DNA from: Anaerolineae bacterium
GTDB lineage: Bacteria > Chloroflexota > Anaerolineae > Aggregatilineales > Phototrophicaceae
DNA length: 50,823 nucleotides
Reading direction: 5' to 3'
Assembly: GCA_026645945.1 (NCBI GenBank)
Contig: JAPKMO010000020.1
Coordinates: 1-50,823, forward strand
Shown: piece after piece, positions 32,726 to 41,712 of the stretch
How positions within the stretch are numbered: position 1 is the first letter of the stretch
Layout: each line of letters starts with the position of its first letter
The notes under the pieces: model-generated
Seen by the model: the letters and a program-made list of their open reading frames with translations, nothing else
What the model was told of the DNA's origin: nothing
The model's database searches: none
Position numbers and translations under genes: made by a program

Positions 32726-34675
32726 ATGGCAGAAACCTTCACTTTTCAGGCAGAAATCCAGCAGTTGTTGGATATTCTGGTTCATTCGCTGTACACCGAA
32801 CGGGAAATTTTTCTCCGCGAGCTGATCTCGAACGCCTCCGACGCGCTCAGCCGTATCCAGTTCGAGCAGCTTACCAACCGCGACATCCTCGACCCGGACG
32901 CCGAACTCGCCATTGAAATCAAAGCCGACGAAAGCGCCGGGACACTGACCATCAGCGATACCGGCATCGGTATGACCCACGATGAGCTGGTGAATAACCT
33001 GGGTGTTATTGCCCGCAGCGGCGCGAAAGCCTTCCTGGAAAAACTGCGCGAATCGTCCGGCAGCGGCGCGGTTTTGCAGGATGTCATCGGCCAGTTCGGG
33101 GTGGGCTTTTATTCGGTTTTTATGGTGGCGGATAAAGTGCGCGTCGTCTCGCGCTCGTACCAGCCCGGCGAACAGGCTTACGCCTGGGAGTCCACCGGCG
33201 GCGCGACCTATACCATCGAACCCGCCGAACGCGAAGTGCGCGGCACGGATGTGATTATCCACCTCAAAGAAGATGCCAAGACGTTTTTACAGCCCTGGAC
33301 GCTGAAAGACATCATCCGCCGCCACTCCGACTATATCGCTTTTCCGATTTACGTCGGAGACGACGAGCAGCCGGCCAACAAACAAACTGCCATCTGGCGG
33401 CAGGACCCCAAAGACATCACCGAAGAACAGTACAACGACTTCTACAAAATGCTGACGCTGGACTGGGAAGCGCCTTTACATCACCTGCACGTGCGCGCCG
33501 ACGTGCCGCTCCAGTTTTACGCTCTGCTGTATATCCCATCCAGCCCAGAGCGCAGCCTGCTCAGCCCGCGCAAAGAGCCGGGTTTGAAGCTGTACGCCCG
33601 TAAGGTGCTGATTCAGGATTACAATACTGACCTGCTGCCGGAATATCTTCAGTTTGTGCAGGGCGTGGTAGACAGCGAAGACCTGCCGTTGAATGTCAGC
33701 CGGGAGAGCGTGCAGGCCAACCGCGTGATGGTCAACCTGAAGAAGACGCTCACTGGGCGCGTGCTGTCTGACCTGAAGCGTATGGCGCAGAAAAACCGCG
33801 ACAGCTACCTGAAGATTTATGCCGCCTTCAGCCGGTTCATCAAGCAGGGTGTGGTGGTCAGCCCGGTTGACCGCACCGACATCGAGCCGCTACTGTTTTT
33901 CGCCAGCACGCGCAGCGAAACCCCGGAACAGCTTTTTTCGCTGGATGAGTACGTCGAACGGCTGGCTGCCAACCAGGATGACATTTACTATGTGATGGCC
34001 GACGACTTTTACACCGCCAGCCGCAGCCCGCACCTGGACGCCTTCCGCGCGCGCGGCATCGAGGTGCTGTACCTGACCGACCCGGTTGATTCGTTCATGC
34101 TGATGGGGCTGCCGGACTACAAAGGCCACAAACTCCGCAGCGTGGACGACGCCAACATTGACCTGCGCGACATCGGCGAAGCCCGCGAGGACGAGGCCGC
34201 GCCCGCCCGCGAGAACCTGCCGGAAGATCGTTTTAACGCCCTACGCCAGCGGTTCGCCGATGTGCTGGGGGAGCGCGTGCGCGATGTGCGCCAGAGCAAA
34301 ACGCTCACCCGCAGCCCGGCGCGGCTGGTCAGCGACGATGAAAACGCGGCGCGTAATATGTTCCGGCTCAACCGCCTGCTCGACCGCGAGGTGGAACTGC
34401 CGGTCAAAAGCCTGGAACTGAACCCACACCACCCACTGATGTATAACCTAAGCGCCATGCTGGCTGCTTCGCCGGGCAGCCCGCTGGTGAATCTGGTCAT
34501 CGAGCAGGTGTTTGAAACGGCGCTGCTGCAAGACGGCATCCACCCCGACCCGGCGGCAATGGCCGACCGGCTGACGCTGCTGATGCAGGCCGCCACCGGC
34601 ACGCCCGCCGCCGAACTGGACATCACCGACGTGCCATCCGCGCCGCCCGCAGCGCCGGATGATGAAAACGCCTAG
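32726..34675 (+). CDS. htpG: Molecular chaperone HtpG (Hsp90)
   Basis: A 649-residue bacterial Hsp90. The N-terminal GHKL ATPase shows REIFLRELISNASDALSRI, TISDTGIGMTHDELVNNLG and VIGQFGVGFYSVFMVADKV; the middle domain has LPLNVSRESVQANRVM and the catalytic-loop region; the C-terminal dimerisation domain contains LNPHHPLMYNLSAMLA. The last 25 residues are Pro/Ala/Asp-rich. It refolds client proteins in the cytosol. GGGGTGAG lies before the ATG. A TATGAT at 32671-32676 could be its -10. A palindromic element begins exactly at its stop codon. Confidence 0.96.
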   Translation: MAETFTFQAEIQQLLDILVHSLYTEREIFLRELISNASDALSRIQFEQLTNRDILDPDAELAIEIKADESAGTLTISDTGIGMTHDELVNNLGVIARSGAKAFLEKLRESSGSGAVLQDVIGQFGVGFYSVFMVADKVRVVSRSYQPGEQAYAWESTGGATYTIEPAEREVRGTDVIIHLKEDAKTFLQPWTLKDIIRRHSDYIAFPIYVGDDEQPANKQTAIWRQDPKDITEEQYNDFYKMLTLDWEAPLHHLHVRADVPLQFYALLYIPSSPERSLLSPRKEPGLKLYARKVLIQDYNTDLLPEYLQFVQGVVDSEDLPLNVSRESVQANRVMVNLKKTLTGRVLSDLKRMAQKNRDSYLKIYAAFSRFIKQGVVVSPVDRTDIEPLLFFASTRSETPEQLFSLDEYVERLAANQDDIYYVMADDFYTASRSPHLDAFRARGIEVLYLTDPVDSFMLMGLPDYKGHKLRSVDDANIDLRDIGEAREDEAAPARENLPEDRFNALRQRFADVLGERVRDVRQSKTLTRSPARLVSDDENAARNMFRLNRLLDREVELPVKSLELNPHHPLMYNLSAMLAASPGSPLVNLVIEQVFETALLQDGIHPDPAAMADRLTLLMQAATGTPAAELDITDVPSAPPAAPDDENA

Positions 34676-34742
34676 TACATCAACAAGATGAGAATGTCTG
34701 CCTACGGCAGTGGGTTTAAGCTCACTGCCAGCCAGAAATCTG
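34675..34742 (+). repeat. GTAC-ended palindromic element (partial) at the htpG stop
   Basis: The sequence GTACATCAACAAGATGAGAA starts on the last base of the htpG stop codon and is followed by a degenerate palindrome GGCAGTGGGTTTAAGCTCAC. It matches the left part of the element at 24263 and the reverse of that at 38621. Confidence 0.7.
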
Positions 34743-34756
34743 CCGCGAACCTATCG

Positions 34757-34790
34757 AACGGCGGGCTGTGGATGGCCCGCCGTTTTATTT
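34757..34790 (+). terminator. Rho-independent terminator of htpG
   Basis: Perfect 10-bp stem AACGGCGGGC (34757-34766) / GCCCGCCGTT (34775-34784), loop TGTGGATG, then TTATTT. Confidence 0.85.
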
Positions 34791-34813
34791 GAAGGCATGG
34801 TTAAAGACTTCCG

Positions 34814-34842
34814 CTGAATCGAAATTCGGGTTAGCATATAAT
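34814..34842 (+). promoter_or_regulatory. Candidate promoter of the REC-GAF-TIR gene
   Basis: A weak -35 (CTGAAT, 34814-34819), 17-bp spacer and a consensus TATAAT (34837-34842), 36 bp before the ATG. Confidence 0.45.
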
Positions 34843-34877
34843 AAGCCGTAAAGGAATAACACAACCCGGTGAAATAA

Positions 34878-36218
34878 ATGAGCCGCGAAAGTATTCTGGT
34901 GGTTGATGACAGCCCCCATATTATCGAATTTATTGTGGACAGCGTTCTTAAACCGAACGGTTATAAAGCCCTGATCGCCCGCGACGGTGTGGACGCCCTG
35001 GAAATCGTTCGACGCCAGCGCCCCGATTTAATCCTGCTCGACCTGCAAATGCCCCGCATGGATGGGATGCAGGTATTAAACCGCCTGAACGCCGAACGCC
35101 TGAACGTGCCGGTCATCCTGATGACGGCGCACGGCAGCGAAGCCATCGCCGTTGAGGTCTTCCGCCGGGGCGTTAAGGACTACATCATGAAGGGCGACTC
35201 GTTCGCAGCGGATGAAATCGCCGCTGCCATCGAGCGCAGCCTGGCGGAAGTTCGCCTGCGCCGGCAGAAAGAGGCGCTGACGGCGCGGTTGGTGAGCATG
35301 AATGCCGATTTAAACCGGCGGCTGCGCGAACTGCGGATTCTGTACAGCATTGGCAAAAGTGTTACCGCCCTGATGGACATGGACGGCCTGATGCGGCGCG
35401 TCGTCGGCGCGGCGACCATCCTCACCGAAAGCGAAGAAGGCGCGATTTTTATCGTCGAACGCGGCGAACTGGTCTGCAAATCGGTCAAACGGAAGGGCGA
35501 CGAACGCCCGGTCCCACTCAACCGTGTGATGTCCGAGCCGCTGGCGGTGCAGGCGATGGAGTCCGGCCAGTTGGTGCTGTCGCTGCCGGATGCCGCCGCC
35601 CGTAAAAACGGGCGCTATAAAGCGGCAGTGGCCGCGCCGCTGCTGCTCGGCAGACGGCCTATCGGTGCGCTGGTGGTTAAAAACATCTCGTCGGATGCGC
35701 CGGCTTTCGGAGAGCATGACGGCGAACTGCTCAGCGCCCTGGCCGATTACGCCGCCATCGCCTACAAAACCCAGGGCCGCATCCACGACGAAGACCGCGC
35801 CAGCCTGCGCGATGCCCTGCACTCAAAGACCGTTTTTGTTTCCTACCGGCGCAGCGATTGGGACGTTTTTGTGCATCCGCTGGTGGAGTTTTTGCTTCAG
35901 GAGGGCATCAACGTCTGGATTGACCAGAGCCTGCTGGAAGGCGGCCAGGACTGGCTGGACAAAATCAACCAGGCGCTTGATGAATGCAGCGCGCTGCTGC
36001 TGTGCGTCACGCCCGAGGCGCTCAAATCGCGCTACGTGCGGCTGGAGTACCGCTACTTCATCCACCACGAAAAGCCGATCATTCCGGTCATCTGCCGCGA
36101 GGCGAACCTGCCAGCCGAACTGCTGGGCATTCAAAGCCTGAACTACGGCGAAAACAGCAAGCTGATCGAACGCTTGCGGCTGGTGCTGAACAAAAACAGC
36201 AGCGTTCACGAGGGCTAA
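34878..36218 (+). CDS. Response regulator with GAF and TIR domains (REC-GAF-TIR)
   Basis: A 446-residue fusion. Residues 5-120 are a receiver domain with VVDD, phospho-acceptor D55 in LILLDLQMPRMDG, T83 and K105. Residues 120-152 are probably coiled coil. Residues 155-297 form a GAF domain (LRILYSIGKSVTALMDMDGL). Residues 317-440 are a TIR domain: FVSYRRSDWDVFVHPLVEFL, INVWIDQSLLEGGQDWLDKI, then RYVRLEYRYFIHHEKPIIPV. Glu390 in YVRLE matches the WVxxE glutamate used by NAD-cleaving TIR enzymes. GGTGA precedes the ATG. No sensor kinase is adjacent. Its stop overlaps the convergent larA stop. Confidence 0.9.
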   Translation: MSRESILVVDDSPHIIEFIVDSVLKPNGYKALIARDGVDALEIVRRQRPDLILLDLQMPRMDGMQVLNRLNAERLNVPVILMTAHGSEAIAVEVFRRGVKDYIMKGDSFAADEIAAAIERSLAEVRLRRQKEALTARLVSMNADLNRRLRELRILYSIGKSVTALMDMDGLMRRVVGAATILTESEEGAIFIVERGELVCKSVKRKGDERPVPLNRVMSEPLAVQAMESGQLVLSLPDAAARKNGRYKAAVAAPLLLGRRPIGALVVKNISSDAPAFGEHDGELLSALADYAAIAYKTQGRIHDEDRASLRDALHSKTVFVSYRRSDWDVFVHPLVEFLLQEGINVWIDQSLLEGGQDWLDKINQALDECSALLLCVTPEALKSRYVRLEYRYFIHHEKPIIPVICREANLPAELLGIQSLNYGENSKLIERLRLVLNKNSSVHEG

Positions 36219-37483
36219 AACGCTGGCAGCGGTACGGTGGCGTTGGCGGCGGGCAGAACGCCCACCCGCGCGCCAGGGGGTAAATCTGCCAGCGCCATAT
36301 TGATCGCTTCGTCCAGCGCGGCGGGTATCAGCAGCAGTTTTCGCACCAAATCCGGCGGCATATCCGAAACCAGCAGCACGCGCCGGGTGGCGGCGTCGCG
36401 GGCGATCTGGTAAGCCTTATGCGAGCCAATCTGGAAACCCTCGCGGGCGAAACGCTCAAAAACGGCCTGATACGACTCCACACCGTCGAGCATCCAGCGT
36501 TCGTATTTCTGGCTGTCGGTGCCTTCCGGGCAGGCCGCCGCCAGGATGATTGTGCCGCCGGGGCGGGTTATCAGCGCGGCGTGCGCCAGCGCCTTCTGCG
36601 ACTGGTACAGGTTGATGTCCTTCGGGTGGCCGCCGGGCGCGGCGATCACCAGATCAAAAGGCGCATCCACCGGCACGGTCGCCAGTTCATTGACGAGCGG
36701 GATTCCGGCGCGCATCATCGCCAGCGGGTCGCCCGCCAGCGCCCGCACGATCTGTTTGTCGCGGTTTAAGACGGCATTCAGCGCCACATGGACGCCGACC
36801 AACCGCCCGATGTCCTCCACGTCCTCGCGGGCAGGGTTGCCATCGTAACGGCCTAACTGAGCGTTTTCGTGCATCATCAGGGCGTGGTTGCGGTTGATGG
36901 TTTCCCGCCCGGCCAGCCCTATCGCCGCGCTTTTGACGCCGCCGGAAAAACCCATGAACTGGTGTGGCTCGATGTTGCCCACCACCAGACGCAGGCCGGC
37001 TTCGGCGTAGCGGCGGTTGATCCAGACCGGCGTGCCGCGCGGCGTCTGTCCCCCGTAAATCAGGTTGGCCGCATCGTCGCAGTCGTGGCAGAAAACCGGG
37101 TAGCGCGCCAGCACGTTGGCCGGCAGGATTTGCGGAAACTCTGCCGGCGGCATGGGCGGGTGCGTGCCGGTGGCGACAATCAGCGTGATGCGGTCGGGCG
37201 CGAGTCCCAGGTTTTCCAGGCGTTCCAGCAGCGGCGGCAGCAGATGTTCGTGCGGGACGGGGCGCGTTTTGTCGTTGACGGCCACCGCCGCCGAGCGCGC
37301 GCCCGCGAAATCGTCCCAGCGCAGGCCGCCCAGCAGGTCGTCCAGCGCCGCCCGCACCACGCCGGGCGGGTCGGGCGCGGCGGGTACAGCGGCAGGGGCG
37401 ATCACCTGCACGTCCAGCGCACCGGCGGGCAGCGTAAAAATCAGGCGCGTTTTGCCATATGGGATGCTGTAGCTGCCGATCAT
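36215..37483 (-). CDS. larA: LarA family protein (nickel-pincer lactate racemase-like)
   Basis: A 422-residue LarA-type protein. Characteristic parts: AVAVNDKTRPVPHEHLLPPL, LIVATGTHPPMPPAEF, VVGNIEPHQFMGFSGGVKSA (the Lys that carries the nickel pincer cofactor and a nearby His) and LAGRETINRNH (the Ni-binding His). The C-terminal domain has VIAAPGGHPKDINLYQSQKA and GTIILAAACPEGTDSQKYER. Members racemise or epimerise 2-hydroxyacids. No larB, larC or larE gene, needed for the cofactor, is in this window, so they must lie elsewhere. ATG 37483 with AAGGGGA upstream is preferred to 37567. Confidence 0.88.
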   Translation of the reverse strand: MIGSYSIPYGKTRLIFTLPAGALDVQVIAPAAVPAAPDPPGVVRAALDDLLGGLRWDDFAGARSAAVAVNDKTRPVPHEHLLPPLLERLENLGLAPDRITLIVATGTHPPMPPAEFPQILPANVLARYPVFCHDCDDAANLIYGGQTPRGTPVWINRRYAEAGLRLVVGNIEPHQFMGFSGGVKSAAIGLAGRETINRNHALMMHENAQLGRYDGNPAREDVEDIGRLVGVHVALNAVLNRDKQIVRALAGDPLAMMRAGIPLVNELATVPVDAPFDLVIAAPGGHPKDINLYQSQKALAHAALITRPGGTIILAAACPEGTDSQKYERWMLDGVESYQAVFERFAREGFQIGSHKAYQIARDAATRRVLLVSDMPPDLVRKLLLIPAALDEAINMALADLPPGARVGVLPAANATVPLPAF

Positions 37484-37514
37484 TGTTTCGTCCCCTTTTT
37501 GCCCATGTCGAACT

Positions 37515-37958
37515 TCACGAGCGCCATTCCGATACCGTGAAGCTGCCATCGCCCGCGATTTTAACATAATACAGCCGGTCGAAGCCCTCGCTGTAGGCCG
37601 GGATTTGCAGCCGCCGGCGCATCATATACAAACCCTGGTCGGGGATACGTTCCGCGCCGCCGCGTCCGGCATTGCGCCGCAGGGCATCCTCAAGCCTTGA
37701 CTGGAAATAATAACCGACGATGTGAAAACCTGCCGGCTTCGCCAGCGCGATGTATCTGGCGCGTTCGCTGGCGAGCGTGTTGGTATTGTCCACCACGAAC
37801 GGCTGCCCGGCCTCGACGCAGGCGCGCAGAAAAATATCCTCCCGCCAGCGCGTTTTGAGCATATCCAGGTTGATCCGCATATGCGTCCTGAAAAACCGAT
37901 GCCGGTAAAACGTGGATTTACCCGTCGCCTGGATGCCGCAGAAAATGACCGCTTCCAT
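37515..37958 (-). CDS. P-loop kinase-like ATPase (AAA_33/polynucleotide kinase type)
   Basis: A 147-residue P-loop protein: Walker A AVIFCGIQATGKSTFYRHRF, a DxM step (RINLDMLKTRWRED), FVVDNTNTLASERARYIALA (Walker B-like VDNTN) and an Arg-rich lid region (YYFQSRLEDALRRNAGRGGA). It fits small metabolite or polynucleotide kinases of the zeta-toxin/AAA_33 group; the substrate is unknown. The pattern VVDNTN is typical of this group. AGGTGGCAGGA precedes ATG 37958. It lies 31 nt upstream of larA on the same strand and may be co-transcribed. Confidence 0.85.
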   Translation of the reverse strand: MEAVIFCGIQATGKSTFYRHRFFRTHMRINLDMLKTRWREDIFLRACVEAGQPFVVDNTNTLASERARYIALAKPAGFHIVGYYFQSRLEDALRRNAGRGGAERIPDQGLYMMRRRLQIPAYSEGFDRLYYVKIAGDGSFTVSEWRS

Positions 37959-38091
37959 CGTCCTGCCACCTCGGCAGACCATTTTACCGCCATCTCCATC
38001 TAAAGACCGAGGCGATTTTCAGCCGCCTGTTTGATGCCTTGACCGGAAGCCTGTCGTTTAATAGACGGTAGAGGAGAAGCGAGGGATTAAC

Positions 38092-38550
38092 ATGGGACGA
38101 GCAGAGTCGGTTGCGCTCATTCAGGCGCCAGTAGAAACGGTGTGGAATACACTCAACGACATCGCGCACACGCCGGATTGGGTGGTGGGGCTGGAAGCGG
38201 CAGACCTCAAAACGCCGGGCAATTACGGCCTGGACAGCATTTATTATGACCACAACCGTCTGGGGCCGCTCCCTCAAACCACACCCTGGCGCGTCACCGC
38301 TTTCGAGCCGATGAAACGCCAGATTCACGAGTCCAGGTCAGCCGTGCTGCCCTCCAGGATGATTTTGCACCTGTCGCCGTCGGCGACGTCGGAAGTCACG
38401 CGCTTGCAAATGGTGGTTGAGTATCGTTTTCTGCCCTGGCTTGGGCCGGTCAGCCGCCTGCTGGAGCGGCTGGTGATGGATCGCGCGCTGGCGTCGGTGC
38501 TGCGGCAAAATCAGGCCAACCTGAACGTTTATCTGGCGTCCCGCCGTTGA
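38092..38550 (+). CDS. SRPBCC/START-like protein
   Basis: A 152-residue single-domain protein of the SRPBCC (START/polyketide cyclase) superfamily: ALIQAPVETVWNTLNDIAHT then PDWVVGLEAADL, TPWRVTAFEPMKRQIHESRS, TRLQMVVEYRFLPWLGPVSR and a long C-terminal helix. These bind hydrophobic small ligands in a helix-grip pocket; the ligand is unknown. GAGGGATTAAC precedes the ATG. A hairpin terminator follows at 38581. Confidence 0.85.
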   Translation: MGRAESVALIQAPVETVWNTLNDIAHTPDWVVGLEAADLKTPGNYGLDSIYYDHNRLGPLPQTTPWRVTAFEPMKRQIHESRSAVLPSRMILHLSPSATSEVTRLQMVVEYRFLPWLGPVSRLLERLVMDRALASVLRQNQANLNVYLASRR

Positions 38551-38580
38551 ACCGCCGATTAAAAAGGGAGCGTGCGCCGG

Positions 38581-38612
38581 CGGCTTCCATCGTTTTCTGT
38601 GGAAGCCGGTAT
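38581..38612 (+). terminator. Candidate terminator after the SRPBCC gene
   Basis: 9-bp stem CGGCTTCCA (38581-38589) / TGGAAGCCG (38600-38608), loop TCGTTTTCTG, then a short weak T-tract (GTATTAT). Confidence 0.6.
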
Positions 38613-38620
38613 TATCACAC

Positions 38621-38710
38621 AAACCAGCTTAATCTTCATACTGGCAGCGGGTTTAGACAGTGGGCTTAAGCCTACTGTCGGAGGTAGGCATTCTTATCTG
38701 GTTGATGTAC
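38621..38710 (-). repeat. GTAC-ended palindromic element (shorter copy)
   Basis: Read on the minus strand it begins GTACATCAACCAGATAAGAA and ends AGCTGGTTT; it contains GACAGTAGGCTTAAGCCCAC. Its flanks match the element at 24263-24430, but it has no 17-bp tandem expansion. It lies upstream of the TrmH gene. Confidence 0.75.
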
Positions 38711-38747
38711 TATAAATCCAAACGGCACAAATGAAGCGCCGGCGAGT

Positions 38748-39509
38748 ATGATAACCAGCCTGCAAAATGAAAAGGTAAAACTGGCCCGCGCCCTGCAAAA
38801 CCAGGCCAGGACGCGCCGCAAAGAGGGGAAAATTGTCCTGGAAGGCGCGCGGCTGGTGCGCGATGCTGTCCAGAGCGGCCATCTGCCGGATTTTATCCTC
38901 TACGACCCTGAAGCGGCGGCCATCGAATCATTAGGCGACCTGAGCGCGGCGCTGTACCCCGCCAACGCCGAGGTGATGCGCCATGCCAGCGATACGCAGC
39001 AGCCGCAGGGTATTCTGGGCGTATTCCCCCTGCCGTCGCCGGTTCTGCCGGCGCAGCCGGAGCGCCTGCTCATCCTGGACTCGGTGCGCGACCCCGGCAA
39101 CCTGGGGACGATTTTACGGACGGCGGCGGCGGCGGGCGCGGACGCCGTGCTGCTTTCGCCCACCTGCGCCGACCCCTATAACCCGAAGGCGCTGCGCGGC
39201 GGCATGGGCGCACATTTCCGCGTGCCGGTTATTGAGGCCGGTTGGCAAAACATCGCCGCTGCCTGCCGCGACCTGACCGTTTATCTGGCGGACAGCGACG
39301 GGCAGCTTGTTTACCATCAGGCGGACTGGACGGCAGCCTGGGCGCTTATCATCGGGGGCGAAGCGCGCGGCGCAGGCGACGAAGCGGCGCGCCTGGCGGA
39401 TACGCGCGTAAACATCCCGATGACCGCCGACACCGAATCGCTCAATGCGGCGGTCGCGGCGGCGGTTATTCTGTTTGAGGCGGCTCGGCAGCGGGCTTTG
39501 CGGGGTTGA
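38748..39509 (+). CDS. TrmH/SpoU family RNA 2'-O-methyltransferase
   Basis: A 253-residue SPOUT methyltransferase for rRNA or tRNA ribose. The N-terminal substrate-binding region (MITSLQNEKVKLARALQNQA) is followed by motif 1 SVRDPGNLGTILRTAAAAGA, motif 2 ALIIGGEARGAGDEA and motif 3 IPMTADTESLNAAVAAAVIL, which form the trefoil-knot SAM site. The target nucleotide cannot be assigned; it resembles RlmB/TsnR-type enzymes. The ribosome site is weak. A repeat element lies immediately upstream. Confidence 0.92.
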   Translation: MITSLQNEKVKLARALQNQARTRRKEGKIVLEGARLVRDAVQSGHLPDFILYDPEAAAIESLGDLSAALYPANAEVMRHASDTQQPQGILGVFPLPSPVLPAQPERLLILDSVRDPGNLGTILRTAAAAGADAVLLSPTCADPYNPKALRGGMGAHFRVPVIEAGWQNIAAACRDLTVYLADSDGQLVYHQADWTAAWALIIGGEARGAGDEAARLADTRVNIPMTADTESLNAAVAAAVILFEAARQRALRG

Positions 39510-39532
39510 GTTTTGTGGACTTCCGCCAGGGA

Positions 39533-40120
39533 TTAATCTTCCATTTCCGGCAGGGCGAACAGATCGTTGATACGCAGCGCCAGACCGGGGAACAGCGTTT
39601 CGGCGGCCAGCACATCATCATCCGTGTAATGGCGCGCGCCCTTTTCGCCGCGAATAAACTGGTGTAGTTCGCGCTGTGTGGGGTACAGCACCCAGACCTG
39701 CTCCGAACCATAGGCGAAATAATCCCGAATTTTCGCCAGCAGCGTATCGGCATCCTCGCCGGGTGACACAACTTCGACGGCCAGATCGGGCGCGCCAAAA
39801 AACGGGCGAGTTAAATCTGTTGACCTGGTGATGCGCCCTTTTCGGACAAACGAAACATCAGGACTGCGGGTTTCGCGCACACCGGTTTCGACATCCACGT
39901 GCAGTATGTAGAGCAGATTATCCGGGAAGACAAAGCCCAGCTGGTGAGAAACAGCATATGCTTTTAAGATTTCAAAAACGTTGCTCATAATGATAACATG
40001 CAAAATGTTGGTTGGCTGCATTTCGATAATCTCCCCGTTGACCACCTCAAAACGTCTGTCCTGCGTGTCGAGTTGGAGCAGATCGTCCACCGTCAGCGGG
40101 GCTGCCTGTACGCTTTCCAT
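39533..40120 (-). CDS. Uma2 family (DUF820) PD-(D/E)XK nuclease-like protein
   Basis: A 195-residue Uma2-family protein. Typical parts are LTVDDLLQLDTQDRRFEVVN then GEIIEMQPTN, TRSPDVSFVRKGRI, and the nuclease-like core GAPDLAVEVVSPGEDADTLL with YFAYGSEQVWVLYP. The fold is that of PD-(D/E)XK enzymes, with the ExV segment kept. The family is greatly expanded in cyanobacteria and Chloroflexota; its role is unknown, and transposon-related DNA processing has been suggested. It converges with TrmH. Confidence 0.9.
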   Translation of the reverse strand: MESVQAAPLTVDDLLQLDTQDRRFEVVNGEIIEMQPTNILHVIIMSNVFEILKAYAVSHQLGFVFPDNLLYILHVDVETGVRETRSPDVSFVRKGRITRSTDLTRPFFGAPDLAVEVVSPGEDADTLLAKIRDYFAYGSEQVWVLYPTQRELHQFIRGEKGARHYTDDDVLAAETLFPGLALRINDLFALPEMED

Positions 40121-40177
40121 ACGTCGCGCCTCGTCTCATGTTTATTTGTATTGTACCGGAAACACACCCGGAGTGAG

Positions 40178-40207
40178 CGGGGGCAGGTTTTAGGAAACCC
40201 GCCCCCG
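40178..40207. terminator. GC-rich hairpin downstream of lpdA
   Basis: CGGGGGC (40178-40184) / GCCCCCG (40201-40207) with an inner GGTTT/AAACC stem and TAGG loop. It stands between the lpdA stop and the divergent upstream end of the Uma2 gene; no T-tract on the lpdA strand. Confidence 0.4.
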
Positions 40208-40219
40208 GCGGAGACAGCA

Positions 40220-41623
40220 CTAAAAATTAATCATATGCCCTTCCAACCCGTGTGCGGCCTCTTTGATGGCCTCGCTGAGCGTGGGATGCGGGTGGACGTT
40301 GCGGGCGATCTCGTTGGGCGTCAGTTCGGCAAACCGCGCCAGGGTCAGCTCCGGCAGCAGTTCGGTCACGTCTGGGCCGATCATGTGCGCGCCCAGGATT
40401 TCGCCGTATTTTTTATCGCTGATGAGCTTGACGAAGCCGGTGGTATCGCCCAGGCCGTGCGCCTTGCCGTTAGCCTGGAAGGGGAATTTGGCGACGTTAA
40501 CCTCGTAACCTTTCTCACGGGCCTGTTTTTCGGTGTAACCAAAGCTGGCGATCTGCGGCTGGCAGTAGGTGGCGCGCGGCATCATATCGTAATCCAGCGT
40601 GATTGTCTCCGCGCCGGCGATGTTTTCCGCCGCGATCACGCCCATTGTTTCGGCCACGTGCGCCAGCATCAGTTTGGCGGTCACGTCGCCGATAGCGTAG
40701 ATGTGCGGCACGCTGGTCTGCATTTTGTCGTTAATACCAATCGCGCCGCGTTCGGTCAGCTGCACGCCGGTTTTGTCCAGGCCGTAACCTTCGGTGCGCG
40801 GCTGGAAGCCGATGGCCTGCAACACCTTATCGGCCTCCAGTGTGCGCTGCGCGCCGTCCGGGCCGGTGACGGTGACTTTAACGGTTTTGCCGGTATCTTC
40901 GATGCTGTCCACGCGGGTCTTGACCAGCACTTTAATCCCGGCGCGTTCGTACTGTTTGTGCAGTTCGGCGGAAATTTCTTCATCTTCCAGCGGCACTACG
41001 CGGTCTAAAAATTCGACGATGGTCACGTCCACACCGTAGTTGTGCATGACGTAGGCGAATTCCACGCCGATAGCGCCCGCCCCGGCGATGATGATGCTGC
41101 CGGGAAGCTGGTCGGTCATGATCTGTTCTTCATATGTCACCACGCGCTCGCTAAGCTGCGTGCCGGGGATGAGCCGCGTGGTCGCACCTGCCGCGATGAT
41201 GCAGTTTTTAAACGTCAGCGTTTCCTGGCCGCCGTCGTTCAGCTCCAGGCTCAGGGTATGAGGGTCGGTGAAGGTAGCCCAGCCGTCGTATTCATCAATT
41301 TTGTTCTTTTTCATCAGGAAGTGAACGCCCTTGACGCGGCCATCAGCCACGCGACGGCTGCGTTTGAAGGCTTCGACATAATCGAAGGTCACTTCGCCGT
41401 TGATTTTGATGCCGAAGGTTTTGGCTTCTTTGGTGACGATATGCGCCAGTTCGGCGTTACGCAGCAGCGCCTTCGAGGGGATGCAGCCGACGTTTAGGCA
41501 TACACCGCCCCAGTATTTTTTCTCGACGATGGCGGTTTTCAGGCCCAACTGGCTGGCGCGGATGGCAGCTACGTAACCGCCCGGCCCCGCACCCAGCACC
41601 ACAACATCGTATTGTTTTGCCAT
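40220..41623 (-). CDS. lpdA: Dihydrolipoyl dehydrogenase
   Basis: A 467-residue FAD disulfide oxidoreductase, E3 of 2-oxoacid dehydrogenase or glycine cleavage complexes. FAD motif [20 protein letters not shown], redox disulfide [18 protein letters not shown] motif [20 protein letters not shown], second FAD region [20 protein letters not shown] and the C-terminal active-site [15 protein letters not shown] are all present. GGAGATC lies before the ATG. No E1 or E2 genes are near, so it probably serves complexes encoded elsewhere. Confidence 0.96.
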   Translation of the reverse strand: MAKQYDVVVLGAGPGGYVAAIRASQLGLKTAIVEKKYWGGVCLNVGCIPSKALLRNAELAHIVTKEAKTFGIKINGEVTFDYVEAFKRSRRVADGRVKGVHFLMKKNKIDEYDGWATFTDPHTLSLELNDGGQETLTFKNCIIAAGATTRLIPGTQLSERVVTYEEQIMTDQLPGSIIIAGAGAIGVEFAYVMHNYGVDVTIVEFLDRVVPLEDEEISAELHKQYERAGIKVLVKTRVDSIEDTGKTVKVTVTGPDGAQRTLEADKVLQAIGFQPRTEGYGLDKTGVQLTERGAIGINDKMQTSVPHIYAIGDVTAKLMLAHVAETMGVIAAENIAGAETITLDYDMMPRATYCQPQIASFGYTEKQAREKGYEVNVAKFPFQANGKAHGLGDTTGFVKLISDKKYGEILGAHMIGPDVTELLPELTLARFAELTPNEIARNVHPHPTLSEAIKEAAHGLEGHMINF

Positions 41624-41712
41624 GCAGTTTGATCTCCTGTGACGCTAAACGGCATGGCGTTAGTCTACCCCATGTAGGGGGTAAATTAAAGACGGCCTTT
41701 CGGCGCGCGGCC

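Noticed and set aside
9224-36218. The restriction-modification pair and the TIR protein as one defence island
   Set aside because: They are about 24 kb apart with ordinary metabolic genes between them and no other defence genes; no integrase or att sites were seen.
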